From: Torymus aiolomorphi
Taxonomy: Eukaryota; Arthropoda; Insecta; Hymenoptera; Torymidae
NCBI GenBank assembly: GCA_036365515.1
Contig: CM070874.1
Location: 171,791,797 to 171,855,796 of the forward strand
Reading direction: 5' to 3'
Length of the DNA: 64,000 nucleotides
Position numbers and translations under genes: made by a program
Shown here: in pieces, positions 11,073 to 21,868 of the stretch
Numbering within the stretch: the stretch's first letter is position 1
How the letters are laid out: each line of letters starts with the position of its first letter
The notes under the pieces: generated by a model
Database searches by the model: none
The model's input: only the letters and a program-made list of their open reading frames with translations
What the model was told of the DNA's origin: nothing

Positions 11073-11188
11073 TAATTGTAAACTAAGGGTCTCGACGAAT
11101 ACGAACGCGTACACGTCGAAACTCTTAGCAGAATAAATGTAAATAGTAGACTTAGAGAAATCAAAATTTAGTTAGTCAGTTCGCAACC

Positions 11189-11803
11189 ATGTCCGATAAA
11201 GGTATTGCTACCGAAAACTTTTGTACGCGTGACGCGGCAGTACAGAATGATGGGGTGGTATGGCCACCGTGGCACATTAAGTGCCAGTCGAGGAAGAGCG
11301 CATCGGGGACTCCCTGGAGAACAACACCAGGGAGATATCAAAGGGGACGAGGCGTTCAAGCGAGGCCGAACATGGTCAACCGGTACGTGCAGACAGCGAG
11401 AAAGGACGAAGAAGAGCAGCCAATACTACCGCCTATTTCTGCATGGCCGACACCATCAGTCATTCGTCCAACTCCAACCACGTCTCGGCTTGTGCGACTA
11501 ACCTCATCAACGTCGCGCACCCGCATAGAGGAGTATGTGCCCAGGGCGGTCTCGCAACGAGCAGTCCCGCCTCAGGAGTACATACCAACACCGATACGTC
11601 GCCCCCCAAAAGGAGAATATCTAAGATTACGGCAGATACTTCGACGAAGGCGGTACGTGCCACGGCCGGTAAGCCCACTATCACCATCTTTTTCGCCGAA
11701 CTTACCAACTACCCCGTCATCCTCACCCCCATCATCATCTGCCGCGCCAGCGCCACAGCAGGACGTTGCCGACCCGGCATATGAAATGGCAATTACGTGT
11801 TAA
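11189..11803 (+). CDS. Extra ORF between Gypsy integrase and 3' LTR, unknown
   Basis: A 204-codon frame beginning with ATG (MSDKGIATEN), 117 bases after the integrase stop and ending 82 bases before the polypurine tract. The second half is rich in Pro, Arg and Ser and has loosely repeated EY(V/I)P-R and RRPPKGEY units. It has no signal peptide, membrane segment or cysteine pattern, so it is not an Env protein in any recognisable form. Two overlapping frames of over 90 codons cover the same bases, so codon evidence is weak. It could be an accessory protein, the remains of one, or chance coding potential in GC-rich sequence. Confidence 0.4.
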   Translation: MSDKGIATENFCTRDAAVQNDGVVWPPWHIKCQSRKSASGTPWRTTPGRYQRGRGVQARPNMVNRYVQTARKDEEEQPILPPISAWPTPSVIRPTPTTSRLVRLTSSTSRTRIEEYVPRAVSQRAVPPQEYIPTPIRRPPKGEYLRLRQILRRRRYVPRPVSPLSPSFSPNLPTTPSSSPPSSSAAPAPQQDVADPAYEMAITC

Positions 11804-11885
11804 CTATGTATTGCGTGCGTGAATAAAAGGCTATTAAAATTAAACATTTTTATATATTCATTTTGCGAATATAAAAACATTTAAT

Positions 11886-11895
11886 TTGGGGGCGA
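11886..11895 (+). other. Polypurine tract of plus-strand Gypsy element
   Basis: A purine run (gggggcga) immediately before the LTR start TGTGACGTAC. This is the expected site for plus-strand primer formation by RNase H and marks the inner edge of the 3' LTR. Confidence 0.75.
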
Positions 11896-12738
11896 TGTGA
11901 CGTACACGACCAGCGGGTCAGTACAATACATAACTAGCCTACTCATAGATACGAGAGCCAGAGGTAAATAAACACCCGAACAGGTGATTGCGCGCATCCA
12001 GCGAAAATTATCAATACTCACTCTCAAGCGGCACCTCTGACGTCATCAACGTAAACACCTGTATTGTCATGTACGAGAAAGAAGAGCAGACATCCGATTA
12101 GTATTTAAAGGGCCACGATTCTAGGAATCGACACGCACTTGTGTCCGAGCTTCTGCCTTGAACACTCTCCCAAAAGCATTGCGCATAGGTGAGTGATGCT
12201 GGCGACCCCTTGCGCTCGTTAAAATATTGTTAATATACTCTTGTAATCTATTTCTATTTATCCTGAAGATAAACTCATTTAATATTATATTTGTTGATAA
12301 GTGATCGAATCAATCATACACCTAACCATAGTACACCTAACGATCTCTACCTTACCAACTTCCCACGGCACGATAGAAGGCCCTCAGATTTACCTGGCAA
12401 TCCTATCTATCGGTACGGTAGCAGTCACTCAGCGCTAACTACTTACCCGATTTCCAACGCAGCACGGTAGCAGCCAAGCAGCGCTAACTACTTACCTGCA
12501 CCATCTACCTACCTTCTATCTGCATCGACAGCACGGACTCCGACACACTGCGCGCCGGTATCTTACCCTGAGATCGGAAGAAAATCCCGAAAGCGATAAA
12601 TCGCTCCAGTCCAGTACACGAACTTTTAGAAATTATCATTAACTACCAAGTAACGACATCTTGCTTCATACGGATAAACTCAATTATCAAAGTAAAATCT
12701 AACAAGTCTGAGAGCTGTTATTACTTCGGTATGTTACA
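11896..12738 (+). repeat. 3' LTR of Gypsy element (about 843 bp)
   Basis: It starts TGTGACGTAC after the polypurine tract. An end at ...GTATGTTACA gives imperfect inverted ends (TGTgACgTAC against TGTaACaTAC) and TG...CA termini. Inside are a TATTTAA box near 12102 followed by GGGCCACG, which could be the promoter, and an AT-rich stretch from about 12225 to 12300 where a polyadenylation site might lie. A paired 5' LTR is not in the window, so the right boundary rests on the inverted ends only. Confidence 0.65.
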
Positions 12739-12740
12739 CT

Positions 12741-12884
12741 GCTGCGAAATTTGAAGTCAAAATATCAATTCATTTTTGCATAAACTTTGAACAAAATTTC
12801 GAGGTGGACGAAGCGTTATGTCAAAATTTTGTTCAAAGTTTGTGCAAAAACGAATTAATATTTTGACTTGAAACTTTGCAGAAG
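12741..12884. repeat. Imperfect inverted repeat (hairpin), arms of about 60 bp
   Basis: The left arm runs from gctgcgaaatttgaagtc to actttgaacaaaattt, and the right arm is its near-complement from aaaattttgttcaaagt to gacttgaaactttgcag. About 20 bases separate the arms. Transcribed RNA from either strand would fold into a long hairpin. It lies directly after the Gypsy LTR, so it may be an older repeat into which that element inserted. No coding potential. Confidence 0.8.
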
Positions 12885-13339
12885 GGTATATTATTGTGAA
12901 ACTTAGAGCAATGTTCTCTTGATTTTACATAAATTGCAAAAAAAAAAATAGATTATTACCTATTATCATATGAGTAAGTGTAACGTCGCCGCAGAGCGAT
13001 GACAATGGCTGCGACCCGGCGACACTGTTGGCCTTATCCGTGTGCGTGTACGCCCAAGCGCATGCACTGCAGACTGAAGCACAGCTGCGCGCGCGTCGCC
13101 GAGTGAGATAGAACATATATAATACATAACATACATACTCTACATCACCACCAAATTTCAAAGAAATTTTAAAAATTTCTCTAGTTACCATCTAACAACG
13201 AAAATAACTTTGTAAAATACGAAAATTTTGAATATCAAATATCTCAAAAAGTAATCGTACGATCTTGATAAAAATTCACATACATAGTATCTATATCATA
13301 CACAAAATTGTCTATAAATCGCTAGCTGATTCATCAAGC
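12885..13339. other. Intergenic, no gene seen; short CpG-rich patch
   Basis: Mostly AT-rich with homopolymer A. A patch at about 12980-13110 is unusually GC- and CpG-rich compared with its flanks. It contains gcgcgcgcgtcgcc and GTGTGCGTGTACG-type strings. No reading frame, tRNA fold or TE protein similarity could be recognised. Confidence 0.5.
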
Positions 13340-14090
13340 CGTTCTCGAGAAATTACGATTTGGAAAAATATTTTAAAAAAACTTAACCTCAAATATCTCT
13401 GAAATTTATGGAACAATCATTTTGCGCAAACAACTCAGCAAAAAACTCTTCAAAATCTACCTCTACAAGGAATTTTGAAGCAATTAAGTCAATTTTACTC
13501 CAGTAATCGTTGGACATACAAAATTCATTTTTTGTTGACCGTGACAGCTAGAAAAATTATTTTTTTTTGGAAAATATAGGTATTTTAATTCTCATTCGAA
13601 TGCTTCCCATCCGACTCAGATACATAGAGCCCTTCTTGAGATATTACGATTTGAAAAAGAGATTAAAAAAATTTTAACCTCAAATATCTCTGAAATTTAT
13701 GGACCAATCATTTTGCCCAATGAACTCGACCGAGAACTATCCAAAATCTACACCTACAAGAAATTTTGAAGTGATTAAGTCAATTTTACACCCGTAATCG
13801 TTGGACATAAAAAACTCATTTCTCTCATTTTTCAATTTTTTCTCAAAAACTAACCAAAAGAATCGATTCAAATTTTTACGATTATAGTTATTTATATTCT
13901 ACATTATCATGATTTTTCTCGAAAAAATTGACCGTTTAGTTTGGGAGTTATAAGGTTTTTAAAAATAAAAACCGTTTTTGTTAATAACAAAAGAACCGTG
14001 ATAGCTAGAGAATTTTTTTTTGTTTTGAAAATATAGGTTTTTTCATGCTCTTTCGAATGCTACATAGTCGACTCAAAAATTTAAATCCAA
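13340..14090. repeat. Diverged direct repeats, period about 290 bp
   Basis: Two copies align well by eye: 13340-13530 and 13628-13820. Both contain aacctcaaatatctctgaaa, an atcattttgc block, aattttgaag, and end in aatcgttggacata. A second sub-unit (gtgaYagctagaRaa ... ttcgaatgctYc) occurs near 13540-13622 and again near 13997-14082. The pattern suggests a degenerate satellite or the non-coding part of an old element. No open frame crosses it. Confidence 0.75.
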
Positions 14091-14268
14091 TCATTAAAAA
14101 AATTCAAAAATAAATTTTTTGAAAATCAAAATTCGACATAAAACAAAAACGAATCAGTGAATCATAAAAAATTATTTTCTTCCCGAATTCGGAATAAAAA
14201 AACAAAAAAATGAGCCCTGTCCGGTTAAAATAGACCGCGTAGATCCGGAGATAAAGCGGTATACGTAG

Positions 14269-14420
<152 letters not shown>

Positions 14421-14556
14421 ATATCCACGAAAACAAAAATTATCAAAATCAACTAATATACACATATATCGCCTTAAAACATCTTTTTGAACATTTTTTT
14501 TTCGAAAATTTTTTCACCGTTACAAAGCTTCCTCTATGAGGAACCAAAAAGAAAAA

Positions 14557-14850
14557 TATGGAAAAATGGAAATTTTTTTTTCCTTTCCGGGTTTGGATAT
14601 CGGCCCATTTTCTGAAAGGTCTTGAAATTTCTTATCTTCCCATATTTTTATTGGCCGGATCGGATATTATTAAGTTGAATAAAAAAAAAAATAATAATAA
14701 TAATATGGAAAAATCGAAAATAATTTTTGTTGGCTCTTGGTTTGGATATCGATCGGAAGTAGGCCCATTTTCTGAAAGGTCTTGAAATTTCCTATCTACC
14801 CATATCTTTGTCTGCTCGATCGGATACTATTAAGTCGGATAAAAAAAATT
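14557..14850. repeat. Tandem duplication of about 147 bp
   Basis: Two adjacent copies, 14557-14701 and 14705-14850. They share tatggaaaaat, a GGTTTGGATATCG block, gcccattttctgaaaggtct, tgaaatttcYtatct, and a final GATCGGATA-tattaagt followed by poly-A. The copies differ at scattered bases, so the duplication is not recent. The spacer is an (AAT)n-like run. Confidence 0.8.
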
Positions 14851-15666
14851 AACGTGATCAGATTGTGTACTAAATCTGCATTACCTGCTCTCTAGTTTAA
14901 TGATTCTCGACTTGTAAGACTCGTATTACCACCAGTTTTTTGCACTTTTTAAGTAATGTACTATTTTATATATTTTTTTTAATAAGAATAGAAAATAATC
15001 GTGATAAAAATTTGATTATTAAAACATCTTATTTCAATGGATTCGCTTCGCTCGGGCGCAAACGTTCAAACGAGGATAAAATCACTTTCACGCACTAGCA
15101 TCGAAATTTAATATTTCAAATTTATATATTTGATCTAAGATATATTATTGTTGGTTGATTGGCTTTTCAATTGATTAATATTCGATGTGAGGATGAATTG
15201 ATTTTTGACAATAAATAAAACATAATTACCATTTTATAAAGTGTAATATTTTATTTGAAATTCGTTACAATCTTTTATGTATAAAGTTATTCTCATTTTA
15301 TCATCCCAAAGTGATGATCAAAAAGTAAAGCCTAAATGACGCTCATGATAAGCTAAATCAGATCAAATTAAATTATAATTGACGCTGGCGTGACTGAAAC
15401 GAGGAAATTGTGCTTAAGAAATGAGCAAAATTGCCTAAAAATAAACTATGTAGAAAAAGACATATGTCGTAGATCCTGTCGACAATGTACTGTATGTTGT
15501 AACAGCTTCATATATCTTGTTTCATTGTTGTCATATCCTCTTATAACAAAATTATGACAGATAGTAAAAAAGATAATAGGCAATTAGTTGTAAATCGGCG
15601 AAATTTTTGAAAATTTAAATGTTGAGTTAAAAAATAATAATAAAGAATTAAGAAGATATTCAGAAA
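14851..15666. other. Intergenic AT-rich DNA, nothing recognised
   Basis: I see no reading frame above background, no TE protein similarity, no tRNA-like fold and no strong repeat in this stretch. Confidence 0.5.
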
Positions 15667-16580
15667 TGTTATCAATTGAAGGAAACGCCCGAAGATTTAT
15701 GTTAATTTAATAAGTGAATCTAATGGCTAATCAGGGCGAAAGATAATACATAAAGAAAGTAACTAACTTATCAATCACTTGTTTTCTATATATGTGTTTA
15801 AATACATATTTAAATTTTTAGAAGCTATTTGACACAATAAATAGCAGTCGAAGAATTATGCACAATATTATAACAATTAAAGTGCAGTCAAGAATTTTTA
15901 AAGGATATGAGAATGGAAGGTAGACGTATAAGATAAAAAATGAGAACGAAAAAATAATGGCCCAGGCCGGGATCGAACCGACAACCTTCTGCTTACCGGG
16001 CAGCTACGCTACAATTTGCGCCATTGGGATGACAATCGTTTCCAGACCCTAACCGCTACTTAATCGTTCTCAATTTTTATTTCCCAAATCCTCCCCGTCT
16101 GCATTATTTTCAGCCGAAGGAGACAATATTATTTTATCAATTGAAGGAAACGCCCGACGATTTATGTTAATTTCATAAGTGAATCTAACGGCTATTCAGG
16201 GCGAAAGATAAGAGATAAGGAAGGTAATTAACTTATCAATTAATTTTTAACTATATAAGTGTTTAAATACATATTTAAATTTTTAGAAGATATTTGACAC
16301 AATAAATAGCAGTCAAAGAATTATGCACAATATTATAATAATTAAAGTGCAGTCAAGAATTTATAAAGGATATAGAAAGGGAAGGTAATCGTATAAGATA
16401 AAAAATGAAATTAAAAATTCTTGACTTTAATTATTATATTGTGCATAATGCTTTTACTGCTATTTATTGTGCCAAATAGCTTCTAAAAATTTAAATATGT
16501 ATTTAAACACATATATAGAAAAAAAGTGATTGATAAGTCAGTTACCTTCCTCATCTATTATCTTTCGCCCTGAATAGCCG
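15667..16580. repeat. Repeat cassette: two direct copies plus one inverted partial copy
   Basis: The unit at 15667-15955 starts atcaattgaaggaaacgccc and contains gcgaaagata, a TATATAAG/TGTGT-tttaaatacatattt block and acaataaatagcagtc. It recurs in the same orientation at 16135-16407. From about 16411 the same sequence follows in reverse complement up to 16580, where it stops abruptly at the start of the next element. Copy two and the inverted copy could fold into a hairpin of roughly 170 bases per arm. The segment between the direct copies holds a tRNA-like sequence. Confidence 0.8.
15959..16033 (-). ncRNA. tRNA-derived sequence (tRNA pseudogene or SINE head)
   Basis: On the minus strand there is an A-box-like TGGCGCAAATTG, a 4 bp anticodon stem (CTGC/GCAG) around a 7-base loop, and a perfect B box GGTTCGATCCC in a 5 bp T-stem. 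A run of T follows at the end, as for polymerase III termination. The acceptor stem pairs at only about four of seven positions, and base 33 is C instead of the near-invariant T. An intact tRNA is therefore unlikely. It is probably a decayed tRNA or the promoter part of a tRNA-derived SINE. Confidence 0.6.
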
Positions 16581-16955
16581 TGTAAAGGGATGGATAGTGG
16601 GGGAAAATCCCAAAAAGCCACAGGCTAGCGATGCCCTAGAACACGGTGCCGCGGGTGTCAGACTAAAATGACTTGCCCGGGGATCTGTTCCTGGAATCCC
16701 GAAAACAACGCGAAGATCGCACGCGAACTTCGCTTTCCAACTAATTTGATCGCTGAGTGAAAAGCGCGCGCTCGAAGCGTAATAAAGATGCACTCGGCTC
16801 TCTCTCTCGGTCTCTCTCTCGCTCGCGCAGTAGTCGCGCTCTATGTCTCTCTTTCTCTCTCTCCTACTCGCTGAATAGGGTCGGCAGGCAGGCGGGCTGG
16901 CTGCCGGCTCCTCGCTCGCTGTCTTGTGTCTTGCTCGTGGACACACGGCGCGGTA

Positions 16956-16958
<3 letters not shown>
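16580..16958 (-). repeat. Left LTR of Gypsy F, distal part
   Basis: It begins TGTAAAGGGATGG on the plus strand, just where the neighbouring inverted repeat is broken off. It then shares the block aaaatcccaaaaagccacag and about 150 following bases with the right LTR near 26810. Compared with the right LTR it lacks roughly 370 bases between two gaag tetranucleotides (after about 16776), which looks like a deletion between short direct repeats. It contains several short TC tracts and ends at the long (CT)n tract where element A begins. Confidence 0.7.

Positions 16959-17011
<53 letters not shown>
16959..17011 (+). repeat. (CT)n tract at the 5' junction of element A
   Basis: About 52 bases of pure CT, joining the LTR of Gypsy F to the 5' end of non-LTR element A. 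The same LTR position in the right copy (27974-27992) also carries a CT tract, so the tract belongs to the target and not to the element. Ser-Leu reading frames across it are artefacts. Confidence 0.9.
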
Positions 17012-17014
<3 letters not shown>

Positions 17015-17900
17015 TAAGAGTTCAATTACTGAAACCAGTAATGTCATCAAATCTTTCCAGGGTGCTCACCGAAACTCTATTTTTAACTCTAATTTTAAGT
17101 CTAGTAATTTAAGTGATAATTTAAGCATTGACTGCGGTCCCTCCGCGCTGGTTCCTTATACTACTGCTGCCTCTGACCCGCACGTCGACACTATTAACTC
17201 GACCCTCTCTCCGCGCTCCTGCTCTGGGGTGGACGCCGCGGAGCCTGGCGGCGTTGGTGCCGAGTGCTGTGAGGTCACGTTGCACGGTATTTTAAATGTA
17301 GACTCGGAGTTATCCGACGATAGACTGAGGCACGTGGCCTTTGCAGTGCTCGACTCCATCCTTCCATCTTTGGATAGGAATAACGTTGCTGATGTTCGGG
17401 TCCTTCGCCCGCGGAGCCGGCTCGTGGAGGGAGGTGGTAAGACAGGGAGTGGCTTGGCATCTCGTCCTGGCGAGCTGCCCTCTTGCATTGTGAGGCTTAC
17501 CAGTGGTGCACTTGTCAGGGACGTCATGAAAGCGAAGCGAGCGCTCGCTCACAATTACTTTACCACCAATGATATCAACCCCGTGCTTCTTGATCCGGAG
17601 CTCTCTGCCTGCCTGCCCAAACGTAAAATCTTAATTAATGAATTACTGCCTCATAATAAATTTTTGTTGTTTAAAAACTTGAGGCATACTGCTCAGGAGC
17701 TTGGCTTCAGGTACGTTTGGCATTCAGGTGGAGTGTTCCTGGCTAGGCGCAGGGGGGGCGAGCGTGCGCACGTTTTTGCCTCGGCCGCTGACTTACAGGT
17801 CATTCTCACGGCGAGCCAGGCTGCTCCTAAAAAACTCAGGCCAACCACTGACGTCGACGTCACCGCTACTGACTGTCAGGGAGCCAGCTCTGGCAAGTAA
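17012..17900 (+). pseudogene. Element A ORF1, N-terminally truncated
   Basis: The frame is open from inside the (CT)n tract, so no real start is present. The segment aligns with the C-terminal half of element B ORF1. After a Ser/Asn-rich start there is a C-E-V-T-L-H-G-I-L-N-V-D block. Then comes a domain like the FP25K-type C-terminal domain of some insect non-LTR ORF1 proteins (KRKILINELL, FLLFKNLRHTAQELGFRYVWH, VFLARRRGGERAHV). This protein would bind element RNA. It ends at a TAA at 17898-17900, where element B instead reads straight into the endonuclease. Confidence 0.75.
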
Positions 17901-17921
17901 GTCGGTGCATGCGCCCTGACT

Positions 17922-20787
17922 GGCTGCACCAAGTGGTAATGGAAGGAGGGATGGTGGTTTCTTCAAGGCGGGTTTTGTTAACATTAACTCGTTGAGAGCT
18001 CATATTGAGAGCCTTCGCTTGTTCCTGGCGGACAATCCCTCCTATCACATTTTTGGTATTGCTGAATCATGGTTAGGCCCCATTGTTGATGACAATATTA
18101 TTAACATCCCTGGTTACTCGGTGCTTAGGCAAGATCGTAACACGAATGGAGGGGGAGTTGTCCTGTATGTAAGAAATGATTTTCATATCAAGAAACTTGA
18201 ATTTTCGAACTCTCTGGGTCCCGGCAAGCCGGGTACCCCTGAGTATCTTTTTTGTACGGTGCAGCAGGGCGACTCTCCTCCTGTTCTTGTTGGAATAATC
18301 TATCGACCTCCGAAGATTCCCATACAAAAGAACTCTGATTTCTTTTCTGTTTTGCGTGATCTAAGTTCCGAGTTTAATCATAAGGTTATTATGGGCAACC
18401 TTAATGCCAATTTATTGTCAGCGAATGATGATGCCACCACCATCAGGCGCATTATTAAAGAGTTATCTCTTCAAATTGTCCCTCACGGCCCTACTCATAG
18501 AACCCCCACCTCACACACCTGGATTGACGTTGTCTTGACTGACGAGAATGACGTCACCTTAGACTGGCGGAATGAGTGGCTACCTGTCTTTAGTAAGCAC
18601 AGCATCATTGATGTGACTATAGACATCTTCACGGCAAGTCCCCCTAAGACCTCTTTCTCGTACCGTGATTTTAACAAGGTTTGCCCGGAGTCACTCAATG
18701 TGCTGCTGTCTCGCTGCGACTGGGTGGCCACAAACTCCATTGAAACCGATCTGGAGGAAGCTTTAAATAATTTGAATTTTAATCTTAACATTGCAATAGA
18801 TACATTGGCGCCTATAAAATCGGTTTGCCTCAAAAATAAACATGCTCCCTGGTTTGGGCCAGAGTTGAGGGAACTCATCAATAAGCGTGATGCTACGCAT
18901 AGGCGTTATAAGCGCACTAGTCGTGCAGATTTATTTGATGAGTTTCTTCGGCTCCGCAACCAGGTCGACGTTCGCATAACACAGGAGCGTAACTCCTATC
19001 TTCATCAGCATCTCTCGGACGCCCTTAACGATGGCAAAAACATTTGGAAGGAAATGCGTAACCTCGGCCTCTTGCCTAAGCGAAATGAGGAGGATTCTAT
19101 CGGTTTCACCCCGGGAGAGCTTAACGCTCACTTTGCGGGAATCTCCATCTCACCTCTTGAAAATATCGAAGAGGCTATGGACTTTATTTCGACTGCTAGT
19201 GATGAGGGTTGTTCATTTCAACCGGTTAACATCAATGATGTGGTCCTGGCCATCTCTCACTTCTCCTCTCAGTCGAAAGGGGTGGATGGAGTTCCTCAGT
19301 CGGTGATAGTTAAGGCTCTCCCGGTGATTGGGGATTTTATTGTCAACATCTTTAACTTCTCTTTTGCGCAGGGCATCTTTCCGCGGGCTTGGAAGCAGGC
19401 GCAGTTAGTTGCTTTAAAGAAAATCACTGCTCCTTCGTGTGTTTCTGATTTTCGGCCCATTGCACTACTATGCTTTCTCTCCAAAGTTCTCGAAAAGATA
19501 GCCCACACCCAAATTACGGAGTATCTTAATAAACATGCTCTACTCGATCCCCTCCAGACCGGTTTCCGCAAACACCACAGCACGCAAACTGCACTACTTA
19601 AACTGACAGACGACATACGTATGGCCGTAGACAAAAGGAAAGTGACTCTTTTACTACTGTTTGATTTCAGTAAAACCTTTGACACTATCTCTCCGACTAA
19701 ACTGCTATCCAAACTTCAAAGGCTCGGGTTCTCCAGAGCGGCTCTCCTGTGGATTAAATCCTATTCGCAGGGGTGCTCCCAGATAGTGTTATCAAGAAAT
19801 GATACTAATGCAGAATGGTTGGAAACTAATCTGGGAGTTCCACAGGGGTCCGTTCTGGGTCCCCTACTCTTCTGTTTATATGTCAACGACCTTACGGACA
19901 CTCTCTGTGGTTGTGCAGCTCAGCACATTTTTTATGCAGACGACCTCCAGATCTTTCTTCATACCACCAAGGAGAATATCTTGGATGGCATAATTCGGCT
20001 ATCTGATGCGGCACGACTGGTTCCTGGATGGGCGGAGGCCTCTGGTCTGCAGCTCAACGCCCGGAAAACTAAAGCGATAATTTTCGATTCTAAGCGCAAT
20101 ATTAATGATATTAATTCATTGGGTTTACCTGGCGTCGGGCTGCGGGACGGGGTCCTCATCCCGTTCAGTGATGAGGTCGTGCGTCTTGGTGTTACACTGG
20201 ACAGTAAACTGACATGGAAACCGTACATTGACCAAATTACGAAGAAAGTTAACAAAGCCCTCTATAGTCTGCGGTTCATTAGGGCATGTACCACCGAGAC
20301 CCTCCGCAAAAGATTAGTCGAGTCTCTAGTCCAACCCCATCTTGACTACTGCTCTGTGGTAACTCTTGACGCTAGCACTGAACAACGTACTCGACTTCAG
20401 AGACTCTCCAATTCATGTGTGAGGTACATTTTTGGTGTTAGGAGGCATGAGCATATCTCCCCCTTTAGAAGACATCTGGACTGGCTCCTCACTGATTCGC
20501 GCCGACTTTATTTCATGGCGATTTTACTTTTCAAATTTTTAAAACTCAAAGAGCCAGGCTACCTTGCCGAGTTTTTTTCGGCCTATACTCCCAGGTCTTC
20601 TAGTAGGGGTGCCCGTCAGGAACAAGATCTTAAAGTCCCTTTGGTGAGCACTGAATCGGGTGCTCGCAGTTTTCAAGTTCAAGGTGCCCGTCTCTGGAAC
20701 TCTCTTCCTTCTTCCCTTCGCCACTCACCGTCAATCTTTTCCTTCAAGAGGGCGGTACGTCAATATCTTTTAGACTTGGACTCGTAG
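17922..20787 (+). CDS. Element A ORF2: APE-type endonuclease plus reverse transcriptase
   Basis: A long uninterrupted frame. The open frame begins right after a TGA near 17919-17921, and no ATG occurs before the middle of the endonuclease, so it may have been translated as a fusion with ORF1 as in element B. Endonuclease motifs are N-I-N-S-L, I-A-E-S-W-L, and S-K-H-S-I-I-D. The catalytic G-D-x-N motif is changed to G-N-L-N (Asn codon 18397-18399). RT blocks include FRPIALLCFLSKVLEK, TGFRKHHSTQTALL, LLFDFSKTFDTI, GVPQGSVLGPLLF and Y-A-D-D (19933-19944). The C-terminus matches the CR1/L2 group pattern (FQVQGARLWNSLPSSLR). It is the longest intact frame in the window, though the endonuclease substitution probably disables nicking. 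Confidence 0.9.
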
Positions 20788-21668
<881 letters not shown>

Positions 21669-21677
21669 CCCCCCGCC
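21669..21677 (-). other. Polypurine tract of Gypsy F
   Basis: GGCGGGGGG on the minus strand, adjacent to the LTR start TGTAAC. The matching site in Gypsy E is GGACGGGGGG followed by TGTAAC. Confidence 0.75.
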
Positions 21678-21868
21678 AGACGCTGCTTACGGGACCTGTG
21701 AGCAGCTCTGCCATCCATGGCCGTCGTCGTACCTATACGTATGGTGGTAAGGTTTTAGGAGAAGTAGGTTCGAAAAGGGAGTTAGGAAGAATTGGAGTCA
21801 CTGGTTTTTCTGTTTTTTTAATTTTTATTAAAAGAAACATAAAAAAGTTCTTCGAGGCTTCGCCCTCT

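Larger units (their letters stand above)
6211..12738 (+). mobile_element. Ty3/Gypsy retrotransposon, 5' LTR not in window
   Basis: The order on the plus strand is Gag, aspartic protease, RT, RNase H, integrase, a further ORF, polypurine tract and 3' LTR, as in Ty3/Gypsy. No 5' LTR or primer-binding site can be seen in 6211-6375, where the sequence abuts the copia LTR. The simplest reading is that copia inserted in this element's leader and the 5' LTR lies left of the window. Gag has at least two frameshifts, RT and RNase H are in different frames, and two stops plus a catalytic change disable RNase H and integrase. Confidence 0.92.

Noticed and set aside
11189..11803. Envelope gene of an insect retrovirus
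   Set aside because: No signal peptide, no membrane segment and no cysteine pattern; listed as unknown ORF instead.
15959..16033. Functional tRNA gene
   Set aside because: Acceptor stem pairs poorly and base 33 is not T; kept as tRNA-derived sequence.
16926..17010. Ser-Leu repeat protein starting before element A
   Set aside because: It is translation of the (CT)n microsatellite; the element begins after the tract.
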